A stretch of DNA of 60,000 nt from contig OU612066.1 in NCBI GenBank assembly GCA_914767715.1, positions 26,822,283-26,882,282 on the forward strand, written 5' to 3'. Both the position numbers and the translations under genes were made by a program. Origin of the DNA: Membranipora membranacea. Taxonomy: Eukaryota > Bryozoa > Gymnolaemata > Cheilostomatida > Membraniporidae. The notes below the pieces were generated by a model. It saw only the letters and a program-made list of their open reading frames with translations. It was not told where the DNA came from and did no database searches. Positions 22,200 through 33,942 of this stretch are shown here, piece after piece (positions within the stretch are counted from its first letter, which is position 1; each line of letters starts with the position of its first letter).

Positions 22200-22680
22200 A
22201 TTCCCTGTTGTTATTTATATTCTTATTCTGTTTCTGTATCAGGAATGCTGATATACAGTGCAGATTGCACACATAGCATCCTTTGCATGGATTTGAAAGC
22301 AAATCTGGCTATGTACTCCCAAAATACTATTTGACAAACATATTAGTCTCGGATTGCTTTCAGAACAATGTGACTAGCTCATAATCCAAAGACATGAATG
22401 ATACATTTGAGTTTAAACTGGTGCCAATATCACATTCCTATCAACATTATCCTTTATTATATAGGCAATAATCTTGACGATGGATTGAAAGATGAAGATG
22501 TTTTTGTAATTCAGCTTCCAAAAATTAATTTGTCAGTAGAAAAGGTAGCTTTTGAATTCCTAGCCAAATTGAAAAATCTCATATCAAGCCTCCAGCGATC
22601 GCCTGAAAGCCTTGTATGTAGCTAATATTACGTCTGTAATCGCCCACGCTGCCTTGCATGGTACATCTGCTATTGGATAT
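22200..22680. repeat. Repeat D, direct copy 1
   Basis: It includes AACTGGTGCCAATATCACAT, AGGCAATAATCTTGA and AAGCCTCCAGCGATCGCCTG. It is repeated with more divergence at 22850-23510 and inverted at 20380-20790. An open frame of 75 codons over it is not supported by the other copies. Confidence 0.7.
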
Positions 22681-22849
22681 TGTAAAAACAAGACTAGAGC
22701 GGATCCAGCAATCTGTTATTCGGATTACGCTGCCATTCTCATAACATTACATACCTACATTTACATGCATGGTCCAGCAATAAAATAAAAATTTATATCG
22801 CATGTTGTGTTGCAATTCCTTGCCATTGAGGTAACACATGTGTGCCTTT

Positions 22850-23510
22850 TTCGTAATTGAATGGAAGCTGCTTTGAAATTACAGAATATCAAAAATATGA
22901 TGAAATATTTGATTTTATTGTGATTCCCTGTTGTTATTTATATTCTAATGGTGTTTCCGTGTGGGAACACTGATACACAGCGCAGAATTCAAACATTGAA
23001 CGGATTTGTCGGCAAGCCTAACTAAGTCTTGATCAAAAAAGGATGATTCAAATCATATGTCTTATCACCTGCCACATCCCGAAGCATGGGCGGCGAAATT
23101 TTAGTGTCTTATCGGCGAGGCTCTCTCTTTCCAGGCAGGTCGAAGCACATCTAGGGGCCAACCAATGCACGAGTAGGTGATGGACCGCAGTAGGATTCGT
23201 ACCCTAGACCTTCAACATGTGCATGCTGAAGTCCGGCGCTCTAATCAACTGAGCCATCTCATACTCTTCCCAAAAGAGATGATTCTAGGATTGCTTTCAG
23301 AACAATGTAACTAACTCATAATCCTAAAAAATGAATGATACCTTTGAGTTTAAACTGGTGCCAATATCACATTCCAATCAAGATTATCCCTTATTACATA
23401 GGCAATAATCTTAAAGATTGATTGAAATGATGGTGTTTCTCTAATTCTGCTTCCAAAAATTAAATCGAAAACATAGCTTGTGGATTCCCATATCAAGCCA
23501 CAAGCATCGA
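22850..23510. repeat. Repeat D, direct copy 2, split by a SINE
   Basis: 22850-23000 matches 22140-22270 and 23285-23510 matches 22345-22600. A family-A SINE (23065-23275) lies between the two halves. Confidence 0.65.
23065..23275 (-). mobile_element. tRNA-derived SINE (family A), second copy
   Basis: The minus strand has TGGCTCAGTTGATTAGAGCG as A-box region and a decayed B box (GGTACGAATCC), then the same body as the SINE at 855-1107 (ACCGCAGTAGGATTCG, GAAGCATGG). Confidence 0.7.
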
Positions 23511-23552
23511 TTAAATTTTTTAGCTCAGACTGAACCTTTGTTAGAGGGTACC

Positions 23553-26335
23553 CGGCCATAATACCATGGTCAAAATGCCATTGGGACAAAATGCCAGTGA
23601 CATAATGCCATTGCCATAATGCAATGGCCATAATACCATAGGTAATAACACCACTGCACATTATGCCAATGCCAAAATACCAGTTGTACAAAACGCCAGT
23701 TGTGTCAAAATACCAGTGGATAAAACGCCGGATTGGACATAATACCATTTGGGACAACATACCATATCCCAAAATACCAATGCCATAATGCCAAAATATG
23801 TTACCAAATCAAGATCAGCCAAGCTGTATATTTTCTTGTTAGTTATATTACAGCTTCGAGTTGCTCAGTCAGAGTAGGAGGTGCTTCAGCTGGTTAGAGC
23901 CATCTCCTTCACTGCTCAAGTCTCGAAGTTTCTACGTTTGAATTTTGATGATCTCTTTGATGATGGATTGTTGGGCCCCATGTGTACCGAAGGATAGTGT
24001 GTGTTGCAGAAATTGCAGCCAAATATTGTGCCGCAAATTCTATGGGATATGGGAAATTAATTGACTCTCTAAAGTTGACCAACTTTATGTCTTGGCTAGA
24101 AGGGTTTTGACTGGTCTTGACTGATGCTATTACTGGCGTCATGAAGGCTAGCATGATTGAACATAGTGTAGGAATATTCTGTTCATGAGTTTTTCAGCGC
24201 TAAGACACTGAAAAAGTGACATCTGAGGCAAGGCCATTTCTAGAACAGTCATAATGATTATCTTTGTATTGGATACTTTTTTACATCTTGTTTATAGCTG
24301 TCAACATGATACCGACACATTTGGCAACATATTACAATGCCTAGTTTTTCTTTTTAATCACAACAAGATATGTTTTCCACTTAGTGCCCACCGTACCTGC
24401 TATACACCACTTGACCATCGACGCCCCACCAGCCCGACTATGAGATTGCATCCTGGCCCTACCCAAATTTGTTGAACAAGGCTATACATGCCGATACATA
24501 ACAAGGACCTTTATCCTCGCTTGTTATTGGTGTTAAGAAATTTAAATTTGTTGGATCAAGTGTTGTATTCATGGTTTAAAATCATGTTTAAAATATTTTG
24601 AATTGAGCATGATTTCAATAAAAGTTTCAAAATTCTGTATTCAAAAAGCATTTGTAATGGCATGATTTTTAGTTTTTCATAATTCATTAGAAATGTGACC
24701 CCTGGTTTAATTCACTTGATGAGACGCAGAGTATTTTTGTAGAGTCGTAGCTAGCTATCACTTGCGCGGCCCCAGAACTCAACAGCTGGACCGAGTGCTT
24801 GTATCATCATCATCAGGGTTAAATTTAATTTTTTTTTCAGGCTTCTAAAATGTTCATGGACCATGGAAGTTATATTGAAGTTTCAACCTACAAATTTTGT
24901 TGTTCCCTTTTCTTCTGAAATAGAGTTCCCGAACTAAAGATATTAGTACCGTCAGCAAAAGGTATTTAATTTTGATCGGGTGATGCATTTAATAGGTCAA
25001 TATTTATATATTAAAATTAGTACTGGCCCGAGAACCAAACCCTGGGTAGCACCGATCATGACAGACAGTAAACCTGACTTAATTCATTTACCAAGACAAA
25101 CTGTTTTTTATACAAAAGATATATTTCTAACAGTCGATATGAGGGAGAAGAAAATCTGAAATTTTCTGTAAACTTATAATAATGTCGTGATTTATTGTAT
25201 ATGTATTGTATTGAAAGATCTAAAAACAAATCCTGGTTCATTTTTCTATCATTAAAATGGTCGAAAAGTTGTTCCATTATAATATTGATTGTGTCAGTTG
25301 TACTGAGCTTCCATCTAATGCCAAATCTCTAATTTGTGAGTAATTCTTTGCACTCCGAATACTCTCTCATTTGCACAGAGAGGCGTTTTTTTGAAACCCT
25401 TGATGTCGAGTTTAAAATTGAAATGGGTCTGTAATCAATTTCTATGGATATCTTTTTAAGAAAAACAAATATTTTGCCTAGTAACACCACATTTTGACGA
25501 AACGGCTCTGTAAATTGGCTTTCATACCTTTGAGTAGAAAAAAAAAGTTTGTTGATAATGTATATGTTCAGAAGAGATGTAAAAACATCTCGATATCCTT
25601 ACTATCATATACATCCTGTGACTCACAAACCCCTATAAAATGACTTAGCTGAAAACGATGGACATGGCCTAGCCGTGAAAGTTCATTTTGGGTGAACAGA
25701 CTTTTTTCCTTTTTAGTTGTGACTGTAACTTTTTATACAACTAATAAATGCCGAGTTAACCTGCTCTATGTTCAATCATTGTGGTCTTATCAATGTCATT
25801 AGTAACATGAGTCAAGACTTGGCTTTCGAAAAAAAGTTGGTCATAATCCAGAGTTATTGTCATTATAATTCTAGAGAATAGTTGGGAAATATTTGTTACA
25901 AGTCACTACCTCTCAGTTTGTGGACGCCAACAAACCCCAGAGATCATCAAATTCAAACGTAGAAACTTCGAGACTTGAACAGTGAATGAGATGGCTCTAA
26001 CCAACTGAACCACCTCCTGCTCTGACCAAGCAATTCGCAGCTGTGACTAACAATGAAAATAAGGCGTGACTTGATCTCCTTTGGTAACATGTATTGGCAT
26101 TATGGCAATGGTATTTTGGGATACGGTATGTTGTCCCAAATGGTATTATGTCCAATCCGGCATTATATCCACTGGTATTTTGACACAACTGGCGTTTTGT
26201 ACAACTTGTATTTTAGCATTGGTATAATGTGCAGTGGTGTTATCACCTATGGCATTATGGCCATGGCATAATGGCAATGGCATTATGTCACTGGCATTTT
26301 GTCCCAATGGCATTTTGACCATGGCATTTTGACAC
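23553..26335. mobile_element. Foldback element with modular minisatellite plus tRNA-like arms
   Basis: Each arm has an outer block of about 250 bp made of 14-16 bp modules of the type ATAATGCCATTGCC / AAAATACCAGTTGTG (left 23553-23800, right 26088-26335 inverted). An inner tRNA-like block follows (left 23871-23960, right 25930-26030 inverted) with a GGTTAGAGCC A-box end and a decayed B box. The two arms match module by module over about 400 bp. The 2-kb loop holds a degraded LINE. No flanking duplication could be defined. Confidence 0.75.
24850..25400 (-). mobile_element. Degraded LINE reverse transcriptase fragment
   Basis: The minus-strand translation gives STTDTINIIMEQLFDHF, then FLDLS, then ATQGLVLGPVLILIY, then a frameshift and FADGTNIFSSG. 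These are the normal LINE order (TTDAIxxI, FLDLSKAFD, GxPQGSxLGP, FADDT), with the catalytic FADD altered to FADG. It lies in the loop of the foldback element. Confidence 0.65.
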
Positions 26336-26554
26336 GGAATCTTGTTAGAGAGTGCTTACTTTTGAGTAACCTCTATCCCCCTCCCATCTATGTTAGAGTG
26401 CAAGGTCATCGCTAGGCTAATATTATTGGATTTGATACCCCTTCAGTCAACTGCTGCCGGGTTTTGTTGGGCAGTCATGTCTGCAATGTCGATCTTGAGT
26501 AGTCCCAATTCATGGCCATTGATGCAACATGGACACCTTGTCAAGTTGGGTGAC

Positions 26555-28000
26555 AGGAATAATATTGCACAATAGAGCATGTTAACAATGAGAGTGTTGC
26601 TTGTTAGCATTTGCTACTATCATCTTAAATTCTTGGTACAGCTCTATTCATCCTTACAGTCAATGGAATGAATTCTATAGCAATATGGGAATATAACTCT
26701 TACAAACAAAGCCTTGTTCGTCACGAACAAAATCTGTAGTGATGTGAATTAAAATGTTTTAACCAATGTTATATATATCATCGGCCAAATATTTCTATTT
26801 GCACTCACCTTTGCATTCTACCAACTTCCAGAAAATTCTACCCACAAGACTGATGATATTAACATGACTATATTAGTACCGAGAAAGCCGATATAATTTC
26901 ATCTTTCACCGATGTGACATTTTTAAGTTTACAGATATTTCTCATTTCTCACCATACTCAAAATAAGAGATCATTTGGTACAGGGGGGGGTGTGATGCAA
27001 TTGTCTCTGATGGTTGTTTATTTGTAAATGAAAACATCAGCATCATATACAATTTTTTTTTTACCTTTTATGATAGTTCAGCAATGTTTGAAATATTTGA
27101 AGTTGAAGTATATAGGTGTGTTTGCATAGCGGATGATACACGTTTTATATAAGCTTTTGAGCAACAGAGAAGTAGAAACATCCTTGCTAATTGGTAACTC
27201 CTTTGAAACGACCGGAGTTAGAATTTCTAAGACCTTTGAATCTCCGTCAGAAATGGATTGATGCTATGAAAATAAAAGTCTTGCAGTCAGAAAGTGAGCT
27301 GATGAGCACTGGGCGCTTGTAGCATCATCACATTTAACTTGCAGTGATTTTAGCACCAATCTACTTTGACATACCAAGCAAAAAACTTAATGTAATACAC
27401 CAAATAAAGCAATGTGATATCTGAAGAGCAAATCTGAATCTCGAAATTATGTACACTGTGACTGCAAATGAGGCAAGTGGCAAACTTTTACACCTCCGAT
27501 CACTTTTACACAGTCTGCTTGTAGTTCATTTAATCAAAAATAAAATAAGCCCCTTGAGTGTGTAACACATAATGTAAGTAAGAGAGACATGACGCAGCTA
27601 ATATGGATGGCTAGTGGCGGTGAAAAACATCGAGCTAGCCTTTCAGTTTCTATTTCATCACAATGATGTGTTTGCGGTTGAGATTTTGGCTTATTTTAAT
27701 GGGAAAACATAGAAAAATTTCCACTGGCTGCGAGTGAAAATACCTGCAAGTGATCAACAGAGTGTCACATGAAATTTTTTATCAAAAAAATGGCCATAAG
27801 CGCTCTTAAAATTTAAATTTCCATGCCCGATACCTATATTCTCAATGATAAGTTATATGATACAGGCACTAGCCATGCACAACCAGATTGCGTAGCGTCA
27901 TGGATTGCGCAATAATTAAGTAGGACAAAAACTGATGCCATTTTGGTACATATTGTCCACTCTAGAGTATATAATAACTCTATGGTTGCTATCCATAATA
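26555..28000. repeat. Right arm of large inverted repeat
   Basis: Inverted partner of 18290-19900. The best-matching blocks are 26560-26745 and 27750-27990. A poly-G run (GGGGGGGG) lies near 26982. Confidence 0.65.
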
Positions 28001-28095
28001 AAATATGTAATTGTGTGGCTAATTAAAATTGTTTTTAAAAACAGGAGCAGGAGCTATTGTTTGGTGACAAGATTAGGTCAACATAATCTCATAAT

Positions 28096-28467
28096 GGGGC
28101 TCCCTGCACACAAAGCTGTCTTCAATTTCTTAAGAGAAAATAGACCAATCTTCAATTTTGAAACTCTCATTTTCAGACTTAATTATTCTTCAAAACAACT
28201 GGACCGTGGTATATTATCTACTCATTTCTGTTTAGAAAGACCCATGTTCTTGAGTTTTGGTTTTGTTTTGATAGGCTGATGAGCTTAAGTTTGTTATTGT
28301 TGGGAGTTGTTTGTCCGAAACACGTAATCTGAGTAACTAACTCCAAATTGTTGGACTGAATTCAAGTCTAATGTCAGTTATTGATTTTTCATTTGAGCTG
28401 ACTAAATCTTGTCTTCAACTTTAAAACACTCAATCTTCAATCTTCAGTAAAATACGCGGGGAGCCCC
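28096..28467. mobile_element. MITE with GGGGCTCCC ends, TSD CATAAT, copy 1
   Basis: Terminal repeats GGGGCTCCC and GGGAGCCCC are flanked by CATAAT (28090-28095 and 28468-28473). It matches 49654-50094 in the opposite orientation (CTTCAATCTTCAGTAAAATA, AGCTGTCTTCAATTTC). Confidence 0.75.
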
Positions 28468-28590
28468 CATAATTGTGTTGGTTTGTGATGGTTTGTGTTG
28501 TCGCAATGTCTCTCTGTTTAGTCATACAATCAAATGTTTTACTATGTAGTGCTCTCATATTTACAGGTAGGCATACTAGTAGTGATTGCT

Positions 28591-28614
28591 TATTTATTTA
28601 TTTATTTATTTATA
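28591..28614. repeat. TTTA microsatellite
   Basis: Six to seven tandem TTTA units. Confidence 0.8.
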
Positions 28615-28619
28615 GAGGC

Positions 28620-29415
28620 TTACAAAAGGATGGCTAATAATTTAGGTTAGCACAATACAATTTTGAATATTATCATGGGCTAAGGCCCCTGTAACTTTTT
28701 GCTCTCTGTATGGCATCACAGCCATTAACACAGTGAGCAATATCCTCATGACAGTAGATACCATAGTAAAAACCTTTCATACTGTGATTAAACTAACCAT
28801 ATTGACTTCAAGCTGTTGATGGCATATGGCCGAGGAGCTATTGGTGACTGCATTTGGAAAATTTCTAACTCAAATTAAGCTGCAAAACAAAATCCCTCCC
28901 CTGCCTACTCTGGTCTTCACCTGATTGATTTGATTGATCTATTACATATCACAGACAATATTACCAGGGCTCTCAACCACTCAGGTTTAGCCCGAGTTAC
29001 TCAGATTTTTGGGTTCTACTCAGGCTTCTCAGGGGATTCTAGAATGCACGGGCGGATTTTGCTATGGTCGCATGGGTCCCACGAACCGTACGCAAGACGA
29101 GCAATGACAAACACTTATTTTTATTTTTACCAAGAAAAAAATTGTGTGTCACCCCTCGGCTTCGCTATTTGCCCGGGCTATGACAGGGAAAATTTTGATA
29201 ATCAGCAGGTAAAAAAAAAGTTTGTCAGTACTCGGCTAGACAAAGAGAGAGGGTAACTCCCAGTAACAATGAGTTATCATAGCCTGAATAAGAGCTCTTA
29301 TGCAATCGGTAACAGGTTTAGTGGGCGTGTCTTTTCTTGGCGGCAATAACAAAGTCACTCAGTTCTCTGAAAGTTGACAATAGCAAAGCATCTCAATGTA
29401 GGTAGTAGTTATAGT
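28620..29415. other. No gene recognised; dispersed repeat E
   Basis: 29050-29185 (CCTCGGCTTCGCTATTTGCC, GACGAGCAATGACA) recurs inverted at about 35630-35735 (GGCAAATACCGAAGCCGAGG). The ORF at 28930-29256 spans this repeat and is not considered a gene. Confidence 0.5.
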
Positions 29416-29513
29416 CATGGGCCCCTGGGACTTACATGTCTTTACTTTGCCAATGTCCAGTATCAACCACTGGACATTGGCAAAGTAAAGACATTAGGAC
29501 CCAGGGGCCCATG
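29416..29513. repeat. Near-perfect hairpin, arms of about 45 bp
   Basis: CATGGGCCCCTGGGACTTAC through GCCAATGTCCAGT is followed by a loop of about 8 bases and then the inverse, ACTGGACATTGGC through CCCAGGGGCCCATGG. Only a few mismatches are seen. A transcript would fold into a long uninterrupted stem. Confidence 0.85.
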
Positions 29514-29544
29514 GTCATAGTTCACTCAGTGAGATCACAACCAA

Positions 29545-29956
29545 CATAAGCTGTCAACAATGAAGGGAGTTCATTGCTGTCAATATTTATTTATTAAGCC
29601 TGAGCAGGATAAGCCAAGAAGATGAGGAGCTGGGAGTTCTATGGAATATGCAAACCAAATATGAGTATGCTACCATATATATGGCTATCTATATGTGCTT
29701 GAAAGTAATGATCTGATGATGATTGTAATGAACTCCCTCTTTCATTGTTCATTAATGTAAGTACATGGGAGGTGCAAATCACCAATCCTCATGTGGACAT
29801 GAAAAAATCCATTATGTGATGTGAGTAGTCAGTAATAATTGTAACTACAGTAAATGCACAGGACTTAGTCACATACATGTGACCAACCTTGGTGTCTGTT
29901 TGTATTGGTCAAATCAAGGAGTTACCTGTTACTCCTTAGTCATATGTATGTGACTA
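29545..29956. repeat. Two small inverted repeats
   Basis: CAATGAAGGGAGTTCATT (29554) pairs with AATGAACTCCCTCTTTCATTG (29729). TAGTCACATACATGTGAC (29867) pairs with GTCATATGTATGTGACTA (29938), with AGGAGTTACCTGTTACTCCT nested inside it. Confidence 0.6.
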
Positions 29957-30497
29957 CACACATAGATTACATGATGATGATGATGGTGATCGGAGTGAGT
30001 CACTGGAGCGATAATAATATTCAATATTGAGATTGACAATGATATTTATCCATCGGACTCTTGCAGAGGGTCACCTCCTTTGGAGCATAGCTATATGTAT
30101 TCTTATTTTGGTGGTGATGTGTAACTGCCGCTTCTATGTCTCATTTTTCTTTCTTTGTAACCAAACGGCACCTTTTTCTCATCTAACCTACAAATCTACC
30201 AACATTGAGATATTGAAAACCTACATTACCAGACATCATCACTCTAATCTGCTTATCATCTGCCTCATGCTTTCCCCGAAAGGGGCGTCAGAGTATCCTA
30301 AAGTTAGTTAGAATGCTCTGAAGCCATCAGCATGTGCCCCAACCATTAGCTACTCTGGCTGGCTGACCAACATGAACTTGATCAGCTTACATCATGATCT
30401 CGATTCTCAGCAGCTAATTGCCAGATCGGAACCAAACTTTGCGTGAAACACTAGCAAAAAAAATTTAATAGACAGTTTTGTTATGTGAATCTTTCAG

Positions 30498-30624
30498 GTG
30501 GAACTTGGGATTTGTAAAGATGGTAATGGTAATGACTGCCCTGGTTTCAAGTCGACAGATGACATCCCTCAATACTATCATCGCCTCCATGAGGCCGCTG
30601 CTCTCTCATCAGCAGCAGACAGTG
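30498..30624 (+). CDS. Probable exon of unrecognised gene
   Basis: Acceptor CTTTCAG and donor AGTG|GTAACA bound a 127-bp open segment (phase 0 in, phase 1 out). It encodes VELGICKDGNGNDCPGF and STDDIPQYYHRLHEAAALSS. Two Cys spaced by a Gly/Asn turn could bind metal, but no family is recognised. It may belong with the open segments at 31174, 31638 and 32210; a further exon would be needed to join the phases. Confidence 0.5.
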
Positions 30625-30904
30625 GTAACAGGTTGTTTTACTTATTTAGTTTTCAATTTATTGATATGATACAAATTTGCATAGCATGTATAGGTGTAGG
30701 CTTGATGTCATCATGGATTGGATTAATTTGACAATCCGTACTGTCATCTTGCAGATCATTTACTATATAACACCTCTGCAAACATTTATCTGTAAAGTGA
30801 CCATTTTTTCTGTCTCTGCTATAGTTCAAACTCTCACACCCTCTCATCCTCGCTGTCGCATTGGTTAACTTAATTATTTGTATACAGGCATAGCTGTTAA
30901 ATCC

Positions 30905-31140
30905 ATATTCTCGACAGGGTGGTGTAGTGGTTAGAATTTGAGAGTTGCAGGTTCGAATCCCAGTCACTACTCACGCTGCTAAAGGAGGTGAGCTCTCCGG
31001 ACGATAGCCTAGCTTGCCCACCCTAACTTTGTACAAGTGTGCACTGATTAAATGAGTTGTATCATTGATCTTATGAACAAATATTCTCATTGGCCCCGAA
31101 GGGGCAATGAATTGCAAATAAAGTGATATTATATATTTGA
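30905..31140 (+). mobile_element. tRNA-derived SINE (family B)
   Basis: The head GGTGGTGTAGTGGTTAGAAT followed by GGTTCGAATCCC gives A and B boxes. The spacing between them is shorter than in a tRNA gene, so this is not a functional tRNA. The body ends with a hairpin GCCCC-GAA-GGGGC and the tail ATTGCAAATAAAG. Confidence 0.75.
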
Positions 31141-31173
31141 CAGCTCTGATTTTCACACACGTGTGTCTCACAG

Positions 31174-31299
31174 CTGAAGACTAGATTAGATTTTATTTAC
31201 AACAAGCGAAATGATTATAAAAATTTGAAAACTGTTGAAGAGGCTGAATATGATGCAGATTTATTACATGAAAAGCGACACCCCACTCCCCCAACATGA
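31174..31299 (+). CDS. Possible terminal exon, unrecognised protein
   Basis: After the acceptor CTCACAG, 41 codons are open to a TGA: TRLDFIYNKRNDYKNLKTVE, then EAEYDADLLHEKRHP. The charged composition looks coding. IYNKR followed by an L.E pattern is faintly like the CAK assembly factor MAT1, but the match is too short to name it. It starts right behind the family-B SINE. Confidence 0.35.
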   Translation: MKTRLDFIYNKRNDYKNLKTVEEAEYDADLLHEKRHPTPPT

Positions 31300-31637
31300 C
31301 AATCTCGATAAGAGCTTTAGTCTGCTTATACTCTGTATGAGACATTTAAGAACATCTCACCCACCAGAATCAGACTATGTACAGTCCAACAGACATTGTC
31401 AAGGCCCCAATAAGAGGCACATGGTTTCTGAATCCTTAGTTGAATGCTTAGTTCATTGTTTAGTTATTTGTTCTTATCTCAATTATCTTTCGTTGAAAAA
31501 ATCCTTCCGCATATGTCAACAGTCTAATCAATCAACATTCCCTTTTCCTGTGCTTTTTGATCATCGTATTTCTTGAATACCTCCCTACGCTCATTTAGCT
31601 GAGTATAATCTAATATAAATTAGTTTTCTTTCAACAG

Positions 31638-31827
31638 AAACCTGCTAAATTAGCTGAAACTACAGCAAGGAGAAACCCTTCCATCCATGCAAGCTCTTAC
31701 CCTGCTGCCTCTTGTCTAGCAGCACCAGGAAACACCAAACAGGAACAGAAAGCAACCAGAGACTTAATCAGCAGAAGAAAGAGAACTCCTAACAAATTTC
31801 CACAGCAGCAATCAAAGTTTGCAGAGG
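31638..31827 (+). CDS. Probable exon, basic low-complexity protein
   Basis: Acceptor TTTCAACAG and donor GAGG|GTAAGG bound a 190-bp open segment (phase 0 in, phase 1 out). It encodes a basic Ala/Ser/Gln-rich stretch including DLISRRKRTPNKFPQQQ, which could act as a nuclear localisation signal. It joins in phase to 32210-32271. Confidence 0.5.
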
Positions 31828-32209
31828 GTAAGGATACTGAGCTGATAATATTATATGGGAGACTAATTTGTAGGCTCAAACTTTGCTTGGGTCACTGGAA
31901 TTGAAATACCATTTTCATTACCCTAACCAAACCAGTGTTGGGTTAGGTCAGGGTTTCAATGATGGAATGACATTTCCAGCAACCTAAGCAAACTATGCGT
32001 TGAGCACTCAAACTAGTGTGAACTGTATACGTGTACTGTATACTCTCTGAAGCCTTATCATAATTCTTACTTTGCGATGTTTTATTATCAGGGTACAATA
32101 TGGTGTGTAGTGGTGAAATAGTTCAACAGTGTTTATTCAAGGTTTCCAGAAGTATGATATACACTTATTTGAAGCATATTATACTGTTCTTTGAACCTGG
32201 AGCAAACAG

Positions 32210-32271
32210 GCCCACAAAAACAGCTGGAGAACAAGCTTATCAAAAGGTTTGAGCAAGACAAAGCATGTTAG
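32210..32271 (+). CDS. Probable last exon of the 31638 gene
   Basis: After AGCAAACAG, a phase-1 continuation encodes PQKQLENKLIKRFEQDKAC and a TAG. An AATAAA signal follows at about 32318. The phase matches the donor at 31827. Product unknown. Confidence 0.45.
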
Positions 32272-32339
32272 TAATAGTATGATGTGCATTGATTGCGTGT
32301 ATTGAAGCATCTTTTTAAAATAAAAACAATTCTTAGCCC

Positions 32340-33934
32340 TGACCTTCTGTCCATGCTATAACCAAACAACTCCTATTTTTACACTATTCAGTCAATTCAT
32401 TAGGACTTGGCAAAAACTCAAAACTTGGGAATTTGTCTTTGGTACTAGTACTACCCCTTTATCATTTACAGATAAAATCTTGGGGACTGGGGCCTTCAGG
32501 TAATCTCTAAACACAGAGCTAATCATAGAGATACTTATGTTTGTTTGCGATATTAATTAATTGTATTAGCAAACTCAATCAGGGTGCTTGGTCACTGGGT
32601 GCAGGCCCCAGAGAACTGAGAATAAGGTTCATTGCGTAAGGCAGCCCTCGCACCCTGTATTGCTATGCCTAATCCTGCATATGGTCCCAAGATTGTCATT
32701 CTGTGAGTGTGCCATGAAATGGGGACAGACTTGGGTGTTTTTTGGTGAGAAGGGTTATGTATTGGGATTATTTTTCAACATTTTATTTTGAGAAATGACC
32801 ACTGTGTGGAAGTTAACCTGATGTTGAACAGTGATGGTGAACTGAGGGCAATTCATCAATAGCGTGTAAATAGACTAGTATTTTCCTGTACTGTTGCTAT
32901 ATTGAATATTAGTCAAATTCTAATAGCCATCATATATTACTTTGGAGTTACCCCACCACACATAAATGAAGGCAACTCCCTCCCATTTTTACATGTAGTT
33001 GGAATACAAAGGTATAAATAATATGACTCAGCCAGAAACCAGTCAGTCATATAACGTCAACCAGATAGTGCAGACTACTATCATATTATTTCGTACTGAG
33101 GAATCATATTATACCTTTGTACCAACTACATATATATATACATCATTACATATTATGTATCCAAACAAATCAACCAAAAACTTGTAGGACGCTACAACAA
33201 AAACAGAAAATAAAAACCGACAGAAAAATCAAAAGAAAAAAAAAGGAAGAAGGCAAGAATGGGAAAAGGACTCTACTTATAACTGCTTACTGTACAACAT
33301 GTATACTCATGAGGACAGCTAGATCACTCATATGAGGATTATATTACTTGTAGAGTCACCCAGAAGGCTGGCGGCTAGTAGAGAGGACAATCCACTGATA
33401 ACTCTGTACTGAGAAGATCTTGCTTGAGCAAGTCAGACATTTGTAACAGTGATTTGAGGTGAGCCTGTTCCATCGATTGTATTGAGTTTAGTTGTATCGG
33501 TTATTCTAAAACCCCTTAGTTTCAGATATAACACTGTAACAATATTTGTATGTGCCTCCATTTCAAAAAGTTCACAAAACAACAACCAGATTTATGAAAC
33601 CTAAATTTGTTACAGTTAGAAAAGTGAAAACACAGCAAGAACTCAATACTGTACTGTACTTATCTAAAGCACCGTCAAGCTTGGAGTTTCTGTGTCTGAA
33701 ATTTGCCATTGTTCAGCCAAAATTAACCGTGCGAAGTGTGATTTATACCCAAAAAGAAACATCATATAATCCAGGAAAATTCATATCATGATTTCATGAG
33801 TTTTATCACGTTGCATGTATTTATTGTTTCAGGCAGCATGGAAAAAGACATTGGAATGTGATTGCTGGTGATTGCGGTCCTAAAAGAATGTTACCTGCAC
33901 CTTTGCATTTTCACTAACAGGCCTCGTCGATGAA
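32340..33934. other. Mostly unassigned; inverted repeat and one ORF
   Basis: TGTAGTTGGAATACAAAGGT (32994) is inverted at about 33105-33128 (ACCTTTGTACCAACTACA), a small foldback of about 135 bp. At 33546-33790 an open frame encodes YVPPFQKVHKTTTRF and KPKFVTVRKVKTQQEL, which looks coding, but no acceptor in phase was found. Confidence 0.35.
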
Positions 33935-33942
33935 GGGTGCAT

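Noticed and set aside
23553-23800. CRISPR-like array
   Set aside because: Modules of 14-16 bp without unique spacers, present in inverted form at 26088-26335; a eukaryotic foldback minisatellite.
28930-29256. 108-codon ORF
   Set aside because: It spans a dispersed repeat that is found inverted near 35.6 kb; no protein family recognised.
30905-30970. Functional tRNA gene (GTGTAGTGGTTAGAAT ... GGTTCGAATCC)
   Set aside because: The anticodon arm is too short, and a SINE body follows.
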